A DNA stretch of 64,000 nt from Luscinia megarhynchos (lineage: Eukaryota; Chordata; Aves; Passeriformes; Turdidae). How positions within the stretch are numbered: position 1 is the first letter of the stretch; the number at the start of each line of letters is the position of its first letter. The stretch spans positions 22,541,320 through 22,605,319 of the forward strand of contig CM067569.1 of the NCBI GenBank assembly GCA_034336665.1, written 5' to 3'. Positions 50,101 through 64,000 of this stretch are shown in pieces. Below the pieces are notes generated by a model. The model was not told the DNA's origin. It did no database searches and saw only the letters and a program-made list of their open reading frames with translations. Made by a program: the position numbers and the translations under genes.

Positions 50101-53100
50101 GTATGGATCTCATCATCACATGGCAGTAAATTATCTGTGCATTTAACAGCTTTGTTAAATTTAGCAGGCAGTATCTGGGCTGGACTAAATTATGTCTCTT
50201 TTCCTAACGCCCAGCCTGTCAGAATGCAAGTGCTACTCATGAATGGGTCATATTCAGCTTTTGAACAAAGCATGGACATAGTCATTTCTATGACTCTTGT
50301 TTATTTTTTTTCTGAGATGTCTAAGACTGAAGGTTTCCTCCAGCTTTTCCACAGTTGCAAAGGAGACTTCAGATGCTCATTAGTCCAAAAGGAGGATTTT
50401 TTTTCAGTCAGAGATAACTTCCTTAAGAATATGTGACAAGACAGATGAATAAGAAGAACATTGTGAAATCTCCAGGGTGAAAGAGTTAAAGGACAATTCT
50501 TCTGCCAGGACTTTTTTCAATATAGGAGAAGGGTAACTCTCATGGGCAATTAGATCCTTTTTTTTCTCCTAATTGAGCAAATTTCATGACTGCATGGCTG
50601 GAGGCCCAGCCTGCTTTGCTGGATGACAATACTGTTGACAATTTCTTCATCTGCACAACTATGGATCTTGCATAAACAGCTATAATTAGAATTGGATGCA
50701 GTTTCTCTATTATAACTTTTCTCCAGGACCAGAATCTTTTTTTCTGAGAGGGCAGCTATCAAAATAAAGCTTTTACATTGCAGCAGATACAGGCCATACC
50801 AAAAGCAGTGCAAGTGCCCACAGGGAGAAAGGTAAATGCCAGACCCAGGTGAGCCTCCTGCTTTTCTGGAGCAATCAGTTCCATTGATGCAATATGAAAT
50901 GCTTTGCTGTTTTTAATGGCTCTATTTTTCTTTAATAATTTTCCACTCCACAACTGCTTTCCCCACGTTATCTTCAAATCCCTTGTAGAAAAGGATGTTG
51001 TAATTGTATTTTCACTATGCAGATGGATGACTTCTTAACAGTGACATTGCAGAGTCATTGTGGTTTCAAAACACTGGTACTTACATTGAAGTAACAATTT
51101 GTTTTGTTTTTAACCACAATAATATGTTTCAAATGGGGTAAAAATTATTTCCTAAAATAAGAAGAAAGAGACTTAAGATACTTGCTTTCAGCACTGGTGA
51201 CTGGTATAAGAACACAGAATTCAGCAGAAAATTAATTTTTGGAAGCATTTTATGTGTTAAACTCAATTGTGTGAAAATTTATTATGTTAAATTTGTATAT
51301 TTTATTTGTATATATTACTATTGTCTCAACTGACTTTTCATAGAAAATATAAGAATGCCTATTGCTTCCTAGCAAATTAATCTATTTTGCATATATTTTA
51401 AATAAATATTTAAAAATATAAAAATAAAAGTGCATCTATAGACATTAGAGAGAGTGAGCAGAGATGAGTTTTGTTTTCCTCCACACAACTAAACCCAGAA
51501 ACATCTCTATAGTGTTTATTCCTACTTCTGATATCAAAACACATTATTATAATTTTTTTTTAAAAATTAATTTTGACCAGAACTTTTTTGTTTCTTTGAG
51601 GTAGTTGGAGCATGATTGTGTCTGAGAGATGTTGAGAAAAGAATATCTTCTTACACGCTCATCCTTTTAATGAATTTAGATGTAACAAGAGACTTTTCAG
51701 TGACTGGTTTCACAAAGAAATTCCTTGGTTCTGGTCTACATTCCTATCTACATGGTGGTGACTTCACCCTCTTTCATGGAACTTGCTCTAGTAAGGAATA
51801 CCCTGTTGCAGTCAGTGATGTCACAGCAGGAGAAAGAAATGAAAAGGTAGGTGTCAGGTATAATATGTCTGAGTTAATAAAAAAGCAAAGGAAACACCAG
51901 GCATGTAAAATCATTTTCTAGAGCAGCAAACTAATTTATCAAAAGTTAAGCACACTCCAAGTTAGAAGTGTTTTATTAGTATCAGTTTGCTGATCTTCTG
52001 TGCCTAGGGACAGAGAACCTTTTCTTGATGTGCAAGACTGAATCCCAGGTTTTTGATCAAGAAAGAGTGTGTGGCAGCAGTGTGTGTAGCAAAGGGGTGA
52101 CTGGAGACAGCAATTCCCCGGCCCTGGTGTTTTCTTTATGAGAGTTCAGAGTATCTGGGTTAAAGACAAGGGGAATCATCAGTGGTTCTCAAATTAATTA
52201 AGATAGTTTGGGTAAGTAACTGGGACAAAGGTGTCTGCTTGCTTCAGTTTAGTTAAAAAAGGTGATTTTTAAAAATTTATTTGCTTTTGGTTATTAAAGC
52301 CATTTCCTAAATTATTCTGGGCAAGTTTTCAAAGGAGCTTACGTGACTGAGCACAAAGTAACCTAAATACTGATATAGAGTAACCTAAGGATAACCTAAA
52401 CACTCCAGCAAAAACTTGTGTGACTTTATTACTTCTGAAGCACCGTGTTGCAGAGTATTAAGATGTTGCATGTTCTATATAGCAATTTGATAGTCTTATC
52501 TGGCGCTGGTCTTTCATTTCTTAACATCTGGCTCATCTAAATGTGAAGTGTGGTGTATACCTTCAACATCCAGCAGCAGTCCCCTCCCCATCATCTATCT
52601 GGTGTGTGACACAGGCCTTTGAAAGGTTCAGCAGAGAAATCCCCAAATGCCTGCATGTTAGCTGTGGCATCACCTCAGTGTCAGAGTCATCTCTCAGCAG
52701 TGAAGAAAATCTGGTAGAGAACCTTCAAAACCGTGCGTGTGATTAAGTGCAGATCTAATGACTATGCAAGAAATTACTTTCATGGGCTTAAAGACATTTC
52801 TTTTTGAAGGCAAAACAAACCATGAAATTAGGTGATAACAAGGTTGAGATTTATACCTTTAATCCCTTCTAGGTAAATCTCTGGATGAATTATAGTCATA
52901 GGAAACTGTCTTAAGATAGCCAATATAACTAGCAGAATACTTTAAAAAAAAAAAAAAAAAAAAAGGTATTAAGGAGCTAGCATAAAAGGGGAATGACGGG
53001 GGGAACCCTCCTAAATTAGTCAGAAAATAGTGAAATTACTTAAGGAATACAGCCTTCAGTTGTGAAGATAAATCCATAAACAGCCCTATGAGCAAAAAGA

Positions 53101-56100
53101 GGTAATTAAAGATTTTTGTAAAAGGAAATATAAACAGTGAAGTGAATAAACAGATGAAAACCTGAAGAGAAAGGTGAATTCCATAGTAGCCAAATGCATC
53201 AAACTATAACCAGTTAGTTAAAACTAAAATAATTTGGTAGGTAGTAAGCCAATACTTTGCTGCAATCATTCTTGTGCTCTTTGCAAGTCACCTGCAAGCA
53301 GGTCCTTCAACCTTTTACCATGCAGTTGTTTTAAAATGGTGTTTGGATTTTCTGGTGGAACTGGTTTGTCTTAAACAAGCACTTGTTTCAGATTTTTGTG
53401 ACACCTTTTTTATATTGTCAGGTTTTCTGTCTCCATGAAAAAAGCTTAGAACTTGGACAAGAAGACCACTGGATCTGCACATCGTGAAAGGTAGCTGTAT
53501 GAAGCTCAAGAGGAATTGAAGCTATAGACAATAATTTCTTCTTGCTAGCTTATTTTAACTGATATTTCAGAACTAACTTGCTGTACCATCTGTATCTCTA
53601 CAACTCCAATGTATCTGCCACTATTTCAATATCTTTTCTCTGGTAAGGAATCCCCCATCCATTCTATCACAGCTTTGATATCATAGACTGTCTATTTTAT
53701 TTTTCCTTTACATATTCTTTTCACTTAAATGATCTCAGGTGTAAACAGTCTTCTCAATCTGTATTGCAAGTTGTAGCCTTAACTGTTGGTCTTGCTTTCC
53801 CAGATCCTGGAGATGGACAAGGTGGAATGTCAGTACTACCACAAGCAAGGACTGGAGGTAAAATGAGGAAATTGGCCTGTTTGATTTGTATTGTTCATAC
53901 CTTTTAAAGTGATGCTTGGTTTTGCTCTCAGGTGTCTCTCGTGTGCTATCACACAAGATTATGGAATCTTAATTATGGAATTTTAACCATTGGCAGTTAA
54001 AATATCTAATAATATATTCAGGTCTTCATTTTATCCTTGTCTACAAGGCTTTATACATAGCTTAGGGACCAATATTTTGTTTATCTCAGTATTTATAGCT
54101 TCCTTTAATAGCTGGCAGAAGAAATACCATATCACCTTAATCAAATAATTTCTAGGGCTACAGTATCATGAGAGTTAATACTGAACATTGTTTCACTAGC
54201 AGTGCAGAGCTTCAATTTTTGATACCATTACTAACTGCAGAATGCTCTGCATGACAATTAAGATATTCACCTATATACTTTTGAGTGCTTGATTTCACTT
54301 ATGAGAAGTGTAACTTACATTACACTTGACTCTAAAAATAATAGGGATTATAAACATTATAAAAATAATTCTGCACTGAAATTCTTTTCATATTCTTTTC
54401 ATTTCCAGAACAGTAAGAGAAATATTATTTGCTTCCTTACAAAGAAATTTTATAAGAATAATAAAAATATTATAATTGCTATATATTATTATTAGTGTAT
54501 GTTACATGTAGATTTCTGTTGACTGTACACTGAAGTATGCTCAGAAGTTTACTTCTATATCATATTTGGTTTTTCTGAACAGTTCTAGCTACAATTGAAT
54601 AAAGGGCACCAAACCTGTAGTGGTGTACTGATGACATAATCCTTGGTGATTAGCAGAGGACTTCTGTGAAACTGAGCACATACAGCTGTTGATAGCAAGT
54701 CTGAGAGTGTTCAGTTTTAAAATGTATCACTTGAGAAGAGTAAGGTTTGGGTTAGGGAAGAGTAAGATTTCATTAGTTAAATCTTTAATTAATTAAATCA
54801 ATTGAACTAGGAAGATTTTATATATCAAGTGGTGGTCAGATAGATAAAACAGAAGCCTGGCACCAGCAACTGGACATGAAAGCCTGAAGGGAAAGCTGTT
54901 GTGTACAATTATTCTGACTGAAATTTGCTGCAAGACCAAAGTGAAAAAAATTTTTTTTGTATTGAGTGGAATTATTTTGATAATTAGGTTATTATTTACT
55001 TTTCTTTTTGGGTATATCTGAGAAAAATTATTAGACAAATCCTATTGATAATTGTTTAAAGTTGTTTTTTTAAAGGTACAAGTTTAAATATTGAGTTTGG
55101 TCTACAATATGGCTCTAAATGGATTTGTTAAAGACTACTAACACTACAGCTTGCAAGCATGAGATACAGAATTAAAAGGGGTAATATGTTCTGTTTTGGA
55201 CTGCAAGTCTGAGAGACAAAATTGAGCTAAGAGATGCTGTTCAATTAATCCAGTTGCAACTGGGTGTCTCATCTTTGGGGTTATGAGTTCAAGGCAGACA
55301 GACATTGTGCACCCTTTCTACCCCATCCCTTTATGTATCTTTGGGTTCAGGGACCATTATTTTTTCTAGTAAAGATCAAAGCATTACATAGCAAATAGCT
55401 GTGTAGGGTGAATTTACATCAATTTTCCTCAAGTATTTTTGTGGGTAAAATACTATATTCATTGAAACAAAAATAAGTTTTTGTTTAATTCTTTCTAAGG
55501 TAGTTTATTGCCTTAAAGGAATGGGTGCTTTCTAGATGTGACTTTAAAAAGAACCAAACAAAGACTGTCCTTGATTTTATTTTCCTTTTCAATACAGAAA
55601 TCTGTGAATAATGTTATTAATATTAAAGGATTTTGAAAAATATAAACTTATATGTGTTATATTTTTAAATATTTTTCTCACGTATTTTATTCCAACATTT
55701 TTTTTTCTTTTCTTTTTTTAGGGAAAAATAATCTGTCTAACCTGAAACAGATTGTTTTGTCTGTATGGGAGCTTCTGTAGATTTGATTAACACTACACTG
55801 TCAAGTCTTCGGGGTCAGGGCAGATTGTATTAGAAGCATGACAAGTAGTTAATGAATTTGCATTGACTAATCCATACAAAGCTAAAGATTTTTCTGTCAA
55901 GATTAATGTCCAAAAAGAGCAGGACACACTATTTGATACATTATCTTACACTGAATCATACTGTTATTGGACATAAGATTAAGGAACTGCGTTATTTTGT
56001 CTTATTGCATAGCTATACAGCTGGGTTTTGCTATGACACTGATGCATGGCCATTGCTTTAAGAATTCATTTAATCACCAGTAATGTCCTGCTGGAGCTCC

Positions 56101-59100
56101 TCTGTATATGATGTGTGTACTGGCAGAAACAGGAGGAGTTCCCAGCCCTGCAAAGGTTCCCTTTCTAACCATTCCTGCTCTGCAGCCATTCCAAATGCCA
56201 CATGGGCTCAGGGGTGCCTGGTCCAAATCGTGATCTACGCCTTCAGTGTGAACCAAAGCACCCAAAGACCTGGTGATGAAACACTTTAGGCTTTCAGATG
56301 CTGTCTAGATGTGCTGTGATCAAAAGAGTCACTGCTCCTTAAAATTGTAGTGGCCTAACTGAAATATACACTCAATGACTCTGTGAGGCAGAATTTGGTG
56401 AAAAGAGCTGCTGGATTGCTTTTTCCAGGGAAGTTAGGCATGCTATTCTTGTCAAAATGGTAAGAATAGATATGTGAAACTCTGGGTCTTGAAGAAGGAT
56501 AAAGGATTAAGAAAGATGTCTTACCAAATTGTGAATATAATTCCAGAACCTATGCAAAATAAGCAAGAGACTAAACCTAGCATCCTTCTCATAGGGGCTG
56601 TCAATTTAAATACTGGAGTAGAAATGACAGACCACAATAACAGAAATGAATTCAGGAAAAGTGCAAAAGAGGGGAGAAATATGGCAAGATATACTCCTTG
56701 TGCGTTTTTTTTTAAAGGTGACAGTTTTGTTTAGGAATAAACCATATAGAAGTTTATTTAAAGAAAAAATGTCTTGCAAATTCCAAGTGGACATCTTTAG
56801 TAGATTCAATTGTCTATATTATATATAGGAATGTCTATGTAAACAAAGCCAAATTCAAAAAAAACCCCAAAATTATTACTGTGTTCAAATTACATATCAA
56901 GGTAAAACATATTTCTTAGCAAGGAAAGGGACTGTTGGGGTGGTTTTTTTGGTTAGATATAGAAGATAATAGCTTGATCATTCTTTAAGACTATTTCTTA
57001 AGGGTTAGATTGACTACAAGATATCTTAATATTTAGAATGAAGATGCTGGGTTTATAAAAGTTTGAATGAAGAAGGTAGTTCAGTTCTCAGTAAAGGGTC
57101 CAGAAGAACAGCATATTAGGATTTACTAGAGAAAGATTAGAAAGCAGGCTGAGAAATTACAATACTTCTGTACAAATCTCACTTATATCTGCATCATCAG
57201 CACTGGTGCAGTAACAAATTTTTAAATTTAAAACAGGATGAAGTAGAAATTAGGGAAACTGCAGAAAAAATAAAAGAATCATAGTCAACATGGATGATGT
57301 AAGGGATGGAATCATTTCCATGTGAACAAAGAATTATCCAAGTGGGAATTTTCAATCTGTAATGAGAAATTAAAAGATGTGCAGAGAGAAGGATCTTTTC
57401 AGGTTTTTCCAGACATAGAAAGATGAGTAATTATTCTCTGTCCCTACCAATCTTAAACAAGACTGCATCAAGTAATGCAATGTAAACAAAAAATATTTCT
57501 ATTCACAAAGAAAATCTGGACTGTTAAACTTCTTGGCTACAGGGCATTTTGACTGCTTACACTATATAGATATGGTTTTTTTAAATTACCTGATAGCAAG
57601 AAATAAAAGATCTCTAAATTCTATGACATCCAAAGATGATGCCTCTAGATCAAGGATCTCTTGGAGGTTGTATGAGTGCAATGGGAAGATGTTTATGTTC
57701 TGTGCAGTATTTTGTGAGAACTGGTAAAGGACATGTAAAAAATCGTTTCAGATATTATGAAAAGATATCTGTAATTAAGTCCTCTTGTTTTGTCTTGTTT
57801 TCCCCTTTCAGGACGTGGCTCCATCTTTTATTTCAGATAGTTAAGTTGCTCTTTGGGAAATGTTTTGTTGTTTGAGGCCCAAGTCTAGCTTACTGCATAT
57901 ATGAATTCATTGCACAGAAAATGCTTAACAACATCTAAAAAGCTTCAGTGGGCTCCATGCTGCTTAAAAGTATCCATAAGAATAATATGAAAATATAAAG
58001 GGTAAAAATTAGTTGATGAAAAATATTGGCCTATAAGATAAGAGTTGTGGAAGGTTGTAAATTAATATTTAGGGTACATACTTCAAAAATGGAGAATGTT
58101 GAATATGATTTACCTTGCTAGCAAAGCTGTTGGCTGCGTGGATTACACTCATCATTATCACTTATTATAGGCACCTCAAGATGAATGGCACAGGCTGGCA
58201 TCAGCCATTTGGTTCCTGAGGTGAATATGATCATAGACTTCTCATAAATAGCACTCATTTCTGTCTCCAGCCTTCTTGGTTTTGATCAACTCTCTGCTGT
58301 AAATACTGGTTGCCTATTTCTGTACCACATGGTACATCCCAGTGCTTTTAAGTATCGTATTTAAGTACTTTCACAGCTGCTGTAGCTTTTATATCTGTGC
58401 ACACACCTCTATAACTTGGATAAATCAAATGGTAACTATGTCTGCAGAGTGAACTTCAATGCTTCCATCACTCAAAAGTGTCCTTAGACTCTCTTATATG
58501 CATGTGCTCCTCAGTTTCTCAATGCATTCATTCACACCAAATATTCTCTCTCTTTGTATTGTCTAAATTTTAGTGTTGGGGGTTTTTTCTGTCACTCAAT
58601 TTCATGTTTGCTTTGTGGAATCACTGTTTATGAACCTGTTTCTTCCTCTCCTATGCTGTCACCATTTAGCCCCAGACTGCCCACATGGGGCAGAGAGCTG
58701 TGGATATTTTAAACCCTTATTTTAGCTAATTTAAATGGATTGAGGCAATGCAGCACTTCTCAAAACTGCATTTGTTCTCTAGTTCCAGTCACTGCAATCA
58801 CATGTTAGCTGGCTCATCAGTGTGAGCCATGACAGAACTGCAGCAATGTGGAATGCTCTCAGCTGGTCAGTAAGTAAAACCTCTCCTGCAGAAGTCTTGT
58901 GGCTTTGCAGGGTGCTTTGCCATTAGAAAAAAGCACCCTTAAGAAGCTGGTGTTGTGCTGAAACAGACAACATCAGAGTAGCAGAATCTACTGGAAGTGT
59001 TGTAGCAATGATCTAGATGAAATCCAGCTGGTCATTTGCAATGTCTGCATTGCAAAGAATCAGGGGCAGCTCTTACCATGGAAACTGGGGCATCCATCAA

Positions 59101-62100
59101 CACAATATACTAGAAACATCCCTAAAATCTTTCTTTGTTGCATCCCCTTACTGGTTTTGCTGTGTCAGATTAGCACTGCAGAGGTTTGGGTCTGTTGTAT
59201 GATGGAGGAGAGTACAAACAGGTCATAATGTGTGAGGAGTGACAAAATATTCACACTGCAGTTACTCTGTGCTCCAGAGTTCTCACCACGCTGGGTGTTT
59301 GCACCAGTGTGCAAGAACACATGTCAAAAGAGGCATGCAGGGCAGGAACCAGAGGTAATGAACTTGTTTTCTGTTTTCAAGTATATATTTTCATCTACTA
59401 AAGTTATTAATGAATAACTGATGTATTGTTGGTATAATATTGAACTCTTAAAACACTGGAAGCATTAGAAGTGTCTGTGCACTTGTGGAAGTGCTGCACA
59501 CACACAGTGCATGTGTTAAATGTGCTGGAATGTTTTGTGCTGAGATTCCCAGCAGAAGAAAAGCACTGGAGCTCCTGTTGAATACAAGCTGGTCTGGCTC
59601 ATCTCCAGAGAGCTAGAATCAATCTCTGGGTCCCTGTTCAGCAAGGGCTGAGTACTGTCAGACCAAATTGACTTAAGACTGTCTTAAGGTCACAGGCAGA
59701 CAATTCTTTGTGAGCCATTCAAGCCCATTAGCAAGCAGCAGTTTACACACTAAAGATCTTGATTTTCCTTAGTATTTCTTTATTTTTTTCGCCAATGGGT
59801 CTCCATACCTGCAGCCAAATACATGTGGAAGCTGTCCACATTTTTGAGCCTTGCTGTAGAGTTAGATAAGGACTTTAGGGTACACACTACTGTTTGTTTG
59901 CATGGTCTATGGACCATTAGTGTCTCAAGGCACTGTTATTTCCCAAATGAAAGAAGTGAAAGACTCCTGTGTTTATATGTACAGCATCCTTGCAAAGCAA
60001 CCTCTGAGACATTGTGACTTAGGATTCTGAGGGGAAAAAAAATAAAGGGAGACATCTTCATGGCATGACAAAAAGCAACTGAGGATCACATTCAAGAAAT
60101 TTCCTTGATGCAAATGGGGATGGTGAAGGAATAATTTTTTTTAGATTGAATTATGGGTTGTCTGTCTGTTTTCATAGTTCAGTGAAGATCTTATTTTGCA
60201 ACTAAATAACAACATTGTCAATACTAGCTTATGAATATCATCAAAATGGGCTTGTTTCTGTTGTCTGAAACTCCTCTTAATCAGAAGGATTTTTTTTAAA
60301 TTCTTGATTTTGTTGTATTTCACTTTGCTTCAAAAAGACATTTTATTTACAGTAATTATTTAATGACTTGCTGAGAGCCTTTAAATATACCATACATCCA
60401 CTGGCTGTGGTATGCAGTCAGTGGGAATGCACACAAAGATATTGGTAGAAAATAATTATGTGGACTTGACCACTTGACAGCAAACTGTAATGAATCTAGC
60501 AAAAACTCCTCTGTAGATCTTATTAGCTTTTAGGTACATCTTGGCTTATGTTCAAGAGAGCAGAAGAGGTGCTGTAAGAAGAAGCTGTGTTATTAGAAGG
60601 ATGAAAATTCTTCAAGTGAATGTTAAATCACTTGCAGTTTTATTTTACTGTCTAAAATGAGGTGAGGTTTTTTTTGGTTTTGTGGGGTTTTTTTTCCAGA
60701 GCTAAGTGATTGTGCTTGCTTGCAACATTTTTAATTGCATGCCCTTTACTCTCCTTGCACATTGTGAAAAAATGGAATGCTAATCTAGGCTGAGACTCTT
60801 CTGCTATGTGCAACTTGTTGTATTTAATGTGCATGAACCAACACAAGAGAAATCTCTTTTGTCTTCTCCTTTCCTCATGAGATTTTAGCTCCAGAAGTGT
60901 GTCAAAGTCAGAATCCCAAATGCTTAAATTCACTACCTCTTACTTTGTGTACAGTTTCATAATAGAAAATTCAATTTTCTTTTTTTTAGACTCAGGTTTT
61001 TAAACCATAATTGACTTTGTAGAGATAGGTACAGAATTAATGCAAACCCAGAAAAAAAACCTGAAAATATTTTCTAGTGAAGTCTGTGATAGCTAAGTGA
61101 ACATATACAAAGATGGTGAACTTCTGTCTCAGATTAGTTACCCTGGTACTGTCTGAATAGTGATCCAAAAGGAGAGTACATTTCTCTTTCTCCATTGTGG
61201 GAGTTAGCTGCTGCTTTTCATCAGTTCACACAAACTGCCAAAGCCAATGTCTGCCTTACCCTCCTTACACCTAATGCACTTTGTCTATGAACCCTGGGGA
61301 TTACACCAAGCTTTTATAGCTGGCAGCATGGCATTGCAAGAGATGAAGGCAAGGCAAGAAAAAAAGGTATTAAAGCTTCTCACTAGGACACCAGGACCAT
61401 CACTCATCATCAGAGCTGTCCTTGTGAAATGTTGATACTTCCAGCAGTCCTTGGGAAGTCATACTTTGCCACTAAATGGAAAACAGCAATTATGCTCTGA
61501 TGGATGTTCAAGATTACAGTATTTCTTATTCCCAATTTTTACAGCTTCAAATAAATATCTCCCTTGTTTCCTGCTGTCTTACTGCTTCCAAAGAGTGCAT
61601 TCACAAGTGAAGAAGTCCTAGACATGTGATAACTAGACTGTGTAATGTCTTTTTCTACTACCATGAGAAGTCAATATTTCATTTACATTTCTTTCCTCTG
61701 AAATCCCCATCTCCTACATTCTTTCCATTTTCTGAATTTTAGAATCAGGGTGGGTTTTTCCAGCTTGTCCTTTTACCTGTGAACACAATTCTCTTTATCA
61801 TATCCTGCTGCTTTTCCTTTAAAAGTTGATTATAATCCTAAATTGAAGCTTCTGTTTTGTTTTGTGACTAAAACCTTATTGGAAAAATGCTACTTTTCTC
61901 ATGAAGACTGATTGCTACAGCTCATGCTACACACAATTTCCTGCTCTTTAGCCCATCCTTTGACATTTTTTCTACCTCAAGTTTACTGATAGTTCAAGGA
62001 AGAAAAGGTCATTTGAGCATCTTAGGTTTTCAGGTCCTATTTGAATTTCTGAGGGACTAGACAACAATCACAGATGGGTATAGGCTGTGTGTGGTGTTTA

Positions 62101-63282
62101 TTTATTAATCCTTAGATGCCTCCTTCTTAGACCAGTAGTGAGAGCCTTAAGTGAGGTCTCTGAACTCTGTACTGAATGTCTGAGATTTGTTAAGAATCTC
62201 ATTATGGCACCTAGAGCAGATACCCAGAGTGGGAGCACAAGGGTATAGGAAATGCAGAGAGGAATGCCTGACTCATATGGAGATATGCATCTCCATCAGA
62301 AGTATACAAATCTTTCATAAAGATACCTGTATCTCTATCAGGAATGTAGTCTTAAACCCATTCTAGGTTGTAAAGTAAGCACATGCCTTTAAAATTATAT
62401 GCATCCCAAAGGGGAAGATAGAGCTTCAAGCCCACTATTTCCAGCTGCACTGAGTTCATTGGTTCCCTATCAGGATCTTCCAATCCTTAGTCCTGTTCAG
62501 GAATTTCTGGCCTGGAGGCACCCTCCTGGCCTCAAGGATGAACCACCCATTTTGCAAAACAGAATTAGAGATCAATTAGTGGACTCAGTGAAAATGGTGC
62601 TTCAGTCCTGAAATTTAATGGTCACATAAGGCAGAGATGTAAGGTTTTGGTTCCAGAGCTCTGCAGGGAAAGTCCTGTAGAGTGAGCAGGAGAAAAAATC
62701 CTCTCTGCTGATTGTTATGAAAAGTATTGAGTTGTGAAAAACTAAGACAAAACCATGGATAAAAACCTTGATGGTTCTCTTATAATTAATTAATTTGTTG
62801 AACTATTCAATTCCACAAGCCGTAGAAATTTTGATACAACCAAAGAGTGTAAAAAAAGCATTTTTTATCTCAAGGAGATCCTCTTTGTAGGCTAAGATCT
62901 GCAGAGCAATCCAGCAATCAGATTTTGGGTCTCAAAATATTCCACAAGTTCAGATAGTTTGGCTGTAGCTGCAATGGTGGTAGTTTGCAAATATTTACAT
63001 TTATAAAATCATGGTAAACTGAAAAAATACCATGTACACCATATTTGATGTTTTGTCCATTTAAAAAAAATTCATAATTTTGAATGGCATCTTTAAACTT
63101 CTCATGATAGACTTTTAAACAAATATTAGTGATAATAATGACATAGAAATAGAATCACTACGAGAGTAGGGCATGAATTTAAAATGTCAGTCCTTATTCA
63201 GAGCCATTTGGGGCACCATGCAGAACTGATTGCAGGACAGCATTGGTGGGATTTTCATGTCTGAAGTGTTGCAGTAATGTGT
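50101..63282. other. Non-coding stretch, no gene seen
   Basis: AT-rich sequence with an A21 run at 52944-52964. The plus frames at 50137-50436 and 51616-51921 (the latter with a GTAGGT donor-like site near 51847) have no recognised family and no acceptor support. Slightly GC-richer patches at 56090-56290 and 58600-58900 show nothing identifiable. No transposon was recognised between 50.1 and 63.2 kb. Confidence 0.5.
52944..52964. repeat. A21 homopolymer
   Basis: Twenty-one A in a row, preceded by ACTTT. A possible retroposon tail, but no body is recognised to its left. Confidence 0.9.
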
Positions 63283-63880
63283 GCAGTGGGTTTGACACTG
63301 GCCAAACACCAGTCCACCCACGAAAGAAGTCATTTACTCATTCTCCTTTGCTGTAGTTAAGCAGAGGAGGGGGAAAGAAAAGTCAAGGGGTAAGATAAGG
63401 ATTGGGAAAAAACACTTCAAGGGCAAAACAGGCTCAAAACTTTAAAAAGTATAAAGAAAAATTTACTAACAGAATTAAAAGAAGATAATGAGAACAAGAA
63501 ATAAACTTTCTTGTGCCTCTTTCTGCAGATCACTTGGTCCCCATTGGCACCATGCAAGCCACATTGGCTGCCAGCTCTTCAAATGCTATTTTTCACTTTC
63601 CTGTTATTTATATTTATTCCATATGGTACATTGTCCTTTTCAGTCATTTAAAAATTTCTCCTTCTTTTATCCTTACAAATGTATTTATCTACAGATGTCT
63701 CGTTGATCCAGAGGCACAGAAAAAATTAGCTAGAAGACTTCTACACCTAAAAGATCCTTCAATTTCTCTTTCCCACAAACAGTTAAAAGCATAAGAAAAG
63801 AATGAGAGAGAGTAAAATACTAGAAAAATATACAAATGGATCTCTGTAATCGTCTTTCAATATTTCCCAGATAATAGAGC
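63283..63880 (-). mobile_element. Endogenous retrovirus LTR remnant (ERVL-like)
   Basis: The run begins CAGTGGGTTTGACACTGGCC. It continues with AAACACCAG, then GATAAGGATTGGGAAAAAAC, then CACTTCAAGGGCAAAACAGG, then ACAGAATTAAAAG with GATAATGAGAAC. It later reads GTTGATCCAGAGGCACAGAA (63703-63722) and CAGTTAAAAGCATAAGAAA (63780-63798). This order matches, from memory, the reverse complement of an ERVL-type LTR family widespread in birds, songbirds in particular. No internal retroviral genes flank it to the left, so it is a solo LTR or the end of an element continuing beyond the window. The right edge is uncertain and may extend past 63880. Frames at 63488-63794 are inside the LTR and are not genes. 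Confidence 0.75.
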
Positions 63881-64000
63881 TGTTAGATCCATGTTAGATC
63901 ATGCTTCATATTAGTAGTCACTACAATCTGTCTGCTGTCATGAGATCATGTATTGTGGGTTCTTTTAATATGTGTTTTTTAAGTCTATGTTGCTATCCAG

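Noticed and set aside
63488..63794. Two overlapping plus-strand frames of 72 and 93 codons
   Set aside because: They lie within the ERVL-like LTR, read antisense to it. LTRs of this type do not encode proteins.
1..64000. CRISPR arrays, tRNA or rRNA genes, bacterial operons
   Set aside because: No regularly spaced direct repeats with unique spacers, no cloverleaf-like sequence with a B-box pattern, and no closely packed long genes were seen.

Overview
The window looks like nuclear DNA from a bird, most likely a songbird. It is AT-rich, stop-dense and intron- or intergenic-like, with no bacterial gene architecture. It carries an avian CR1 LINE fragment (26551-27245) and two endogenous-retrovirus LTR remnants (42195-42690 and 63283-63880) that resemble, from memory, LTR families common in passerine genomes. 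Family names were not confirmed by any search.

Layout. 1-3200 is AT-rich with no gene seen. 3430-3960 is the only CpG island: GC-rich and CpG-dense, with GC boxes, two ATGGCG motifs and a strong CTCF-like site. This is the best promoter or insulator candidate. A G-quadruplex-compatible C-rich stretch follows at 4517-4547. At 11118-11197 there is a short, coding-like, probably terminal exon on the plus strand, with a good acceptor and a stop codon, followed by a plausible 3' UTR. I could not identify its gene. At 21823-21991 on the minus strand there is a second, weaker exon candidate. 26551-27245 is a minus-strand CR1 remnant in which a 218-bp (TCCA)n microsatellite has grown inside the reverse-transcriptase region. 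44734-44866 is an unusual cluster of alternating inverted copies of a TACATCATC motif forming near-perfect hairpins. 49680-50100 is dense in TTAAT/ATTA words. Several short palindromic relics (17148-17223, 18166-18213, 24004-24031, 34468-34554, 49051-49094) look like decayed copies of an old non-autonomous element.

Most of the 64 kb has no recognisable gene. Long open frames in it are explained by the CpG island, by the microsatellite, or by chance. The parts do not form a pathway. The region reads as a regulatory or intronic landscape with one CpG-island element, one end-of-gene exon and scattered transposon debris. No RNA gene, CRISPR array or operon was seen, and no complete protein-coding gene is contained in the window.
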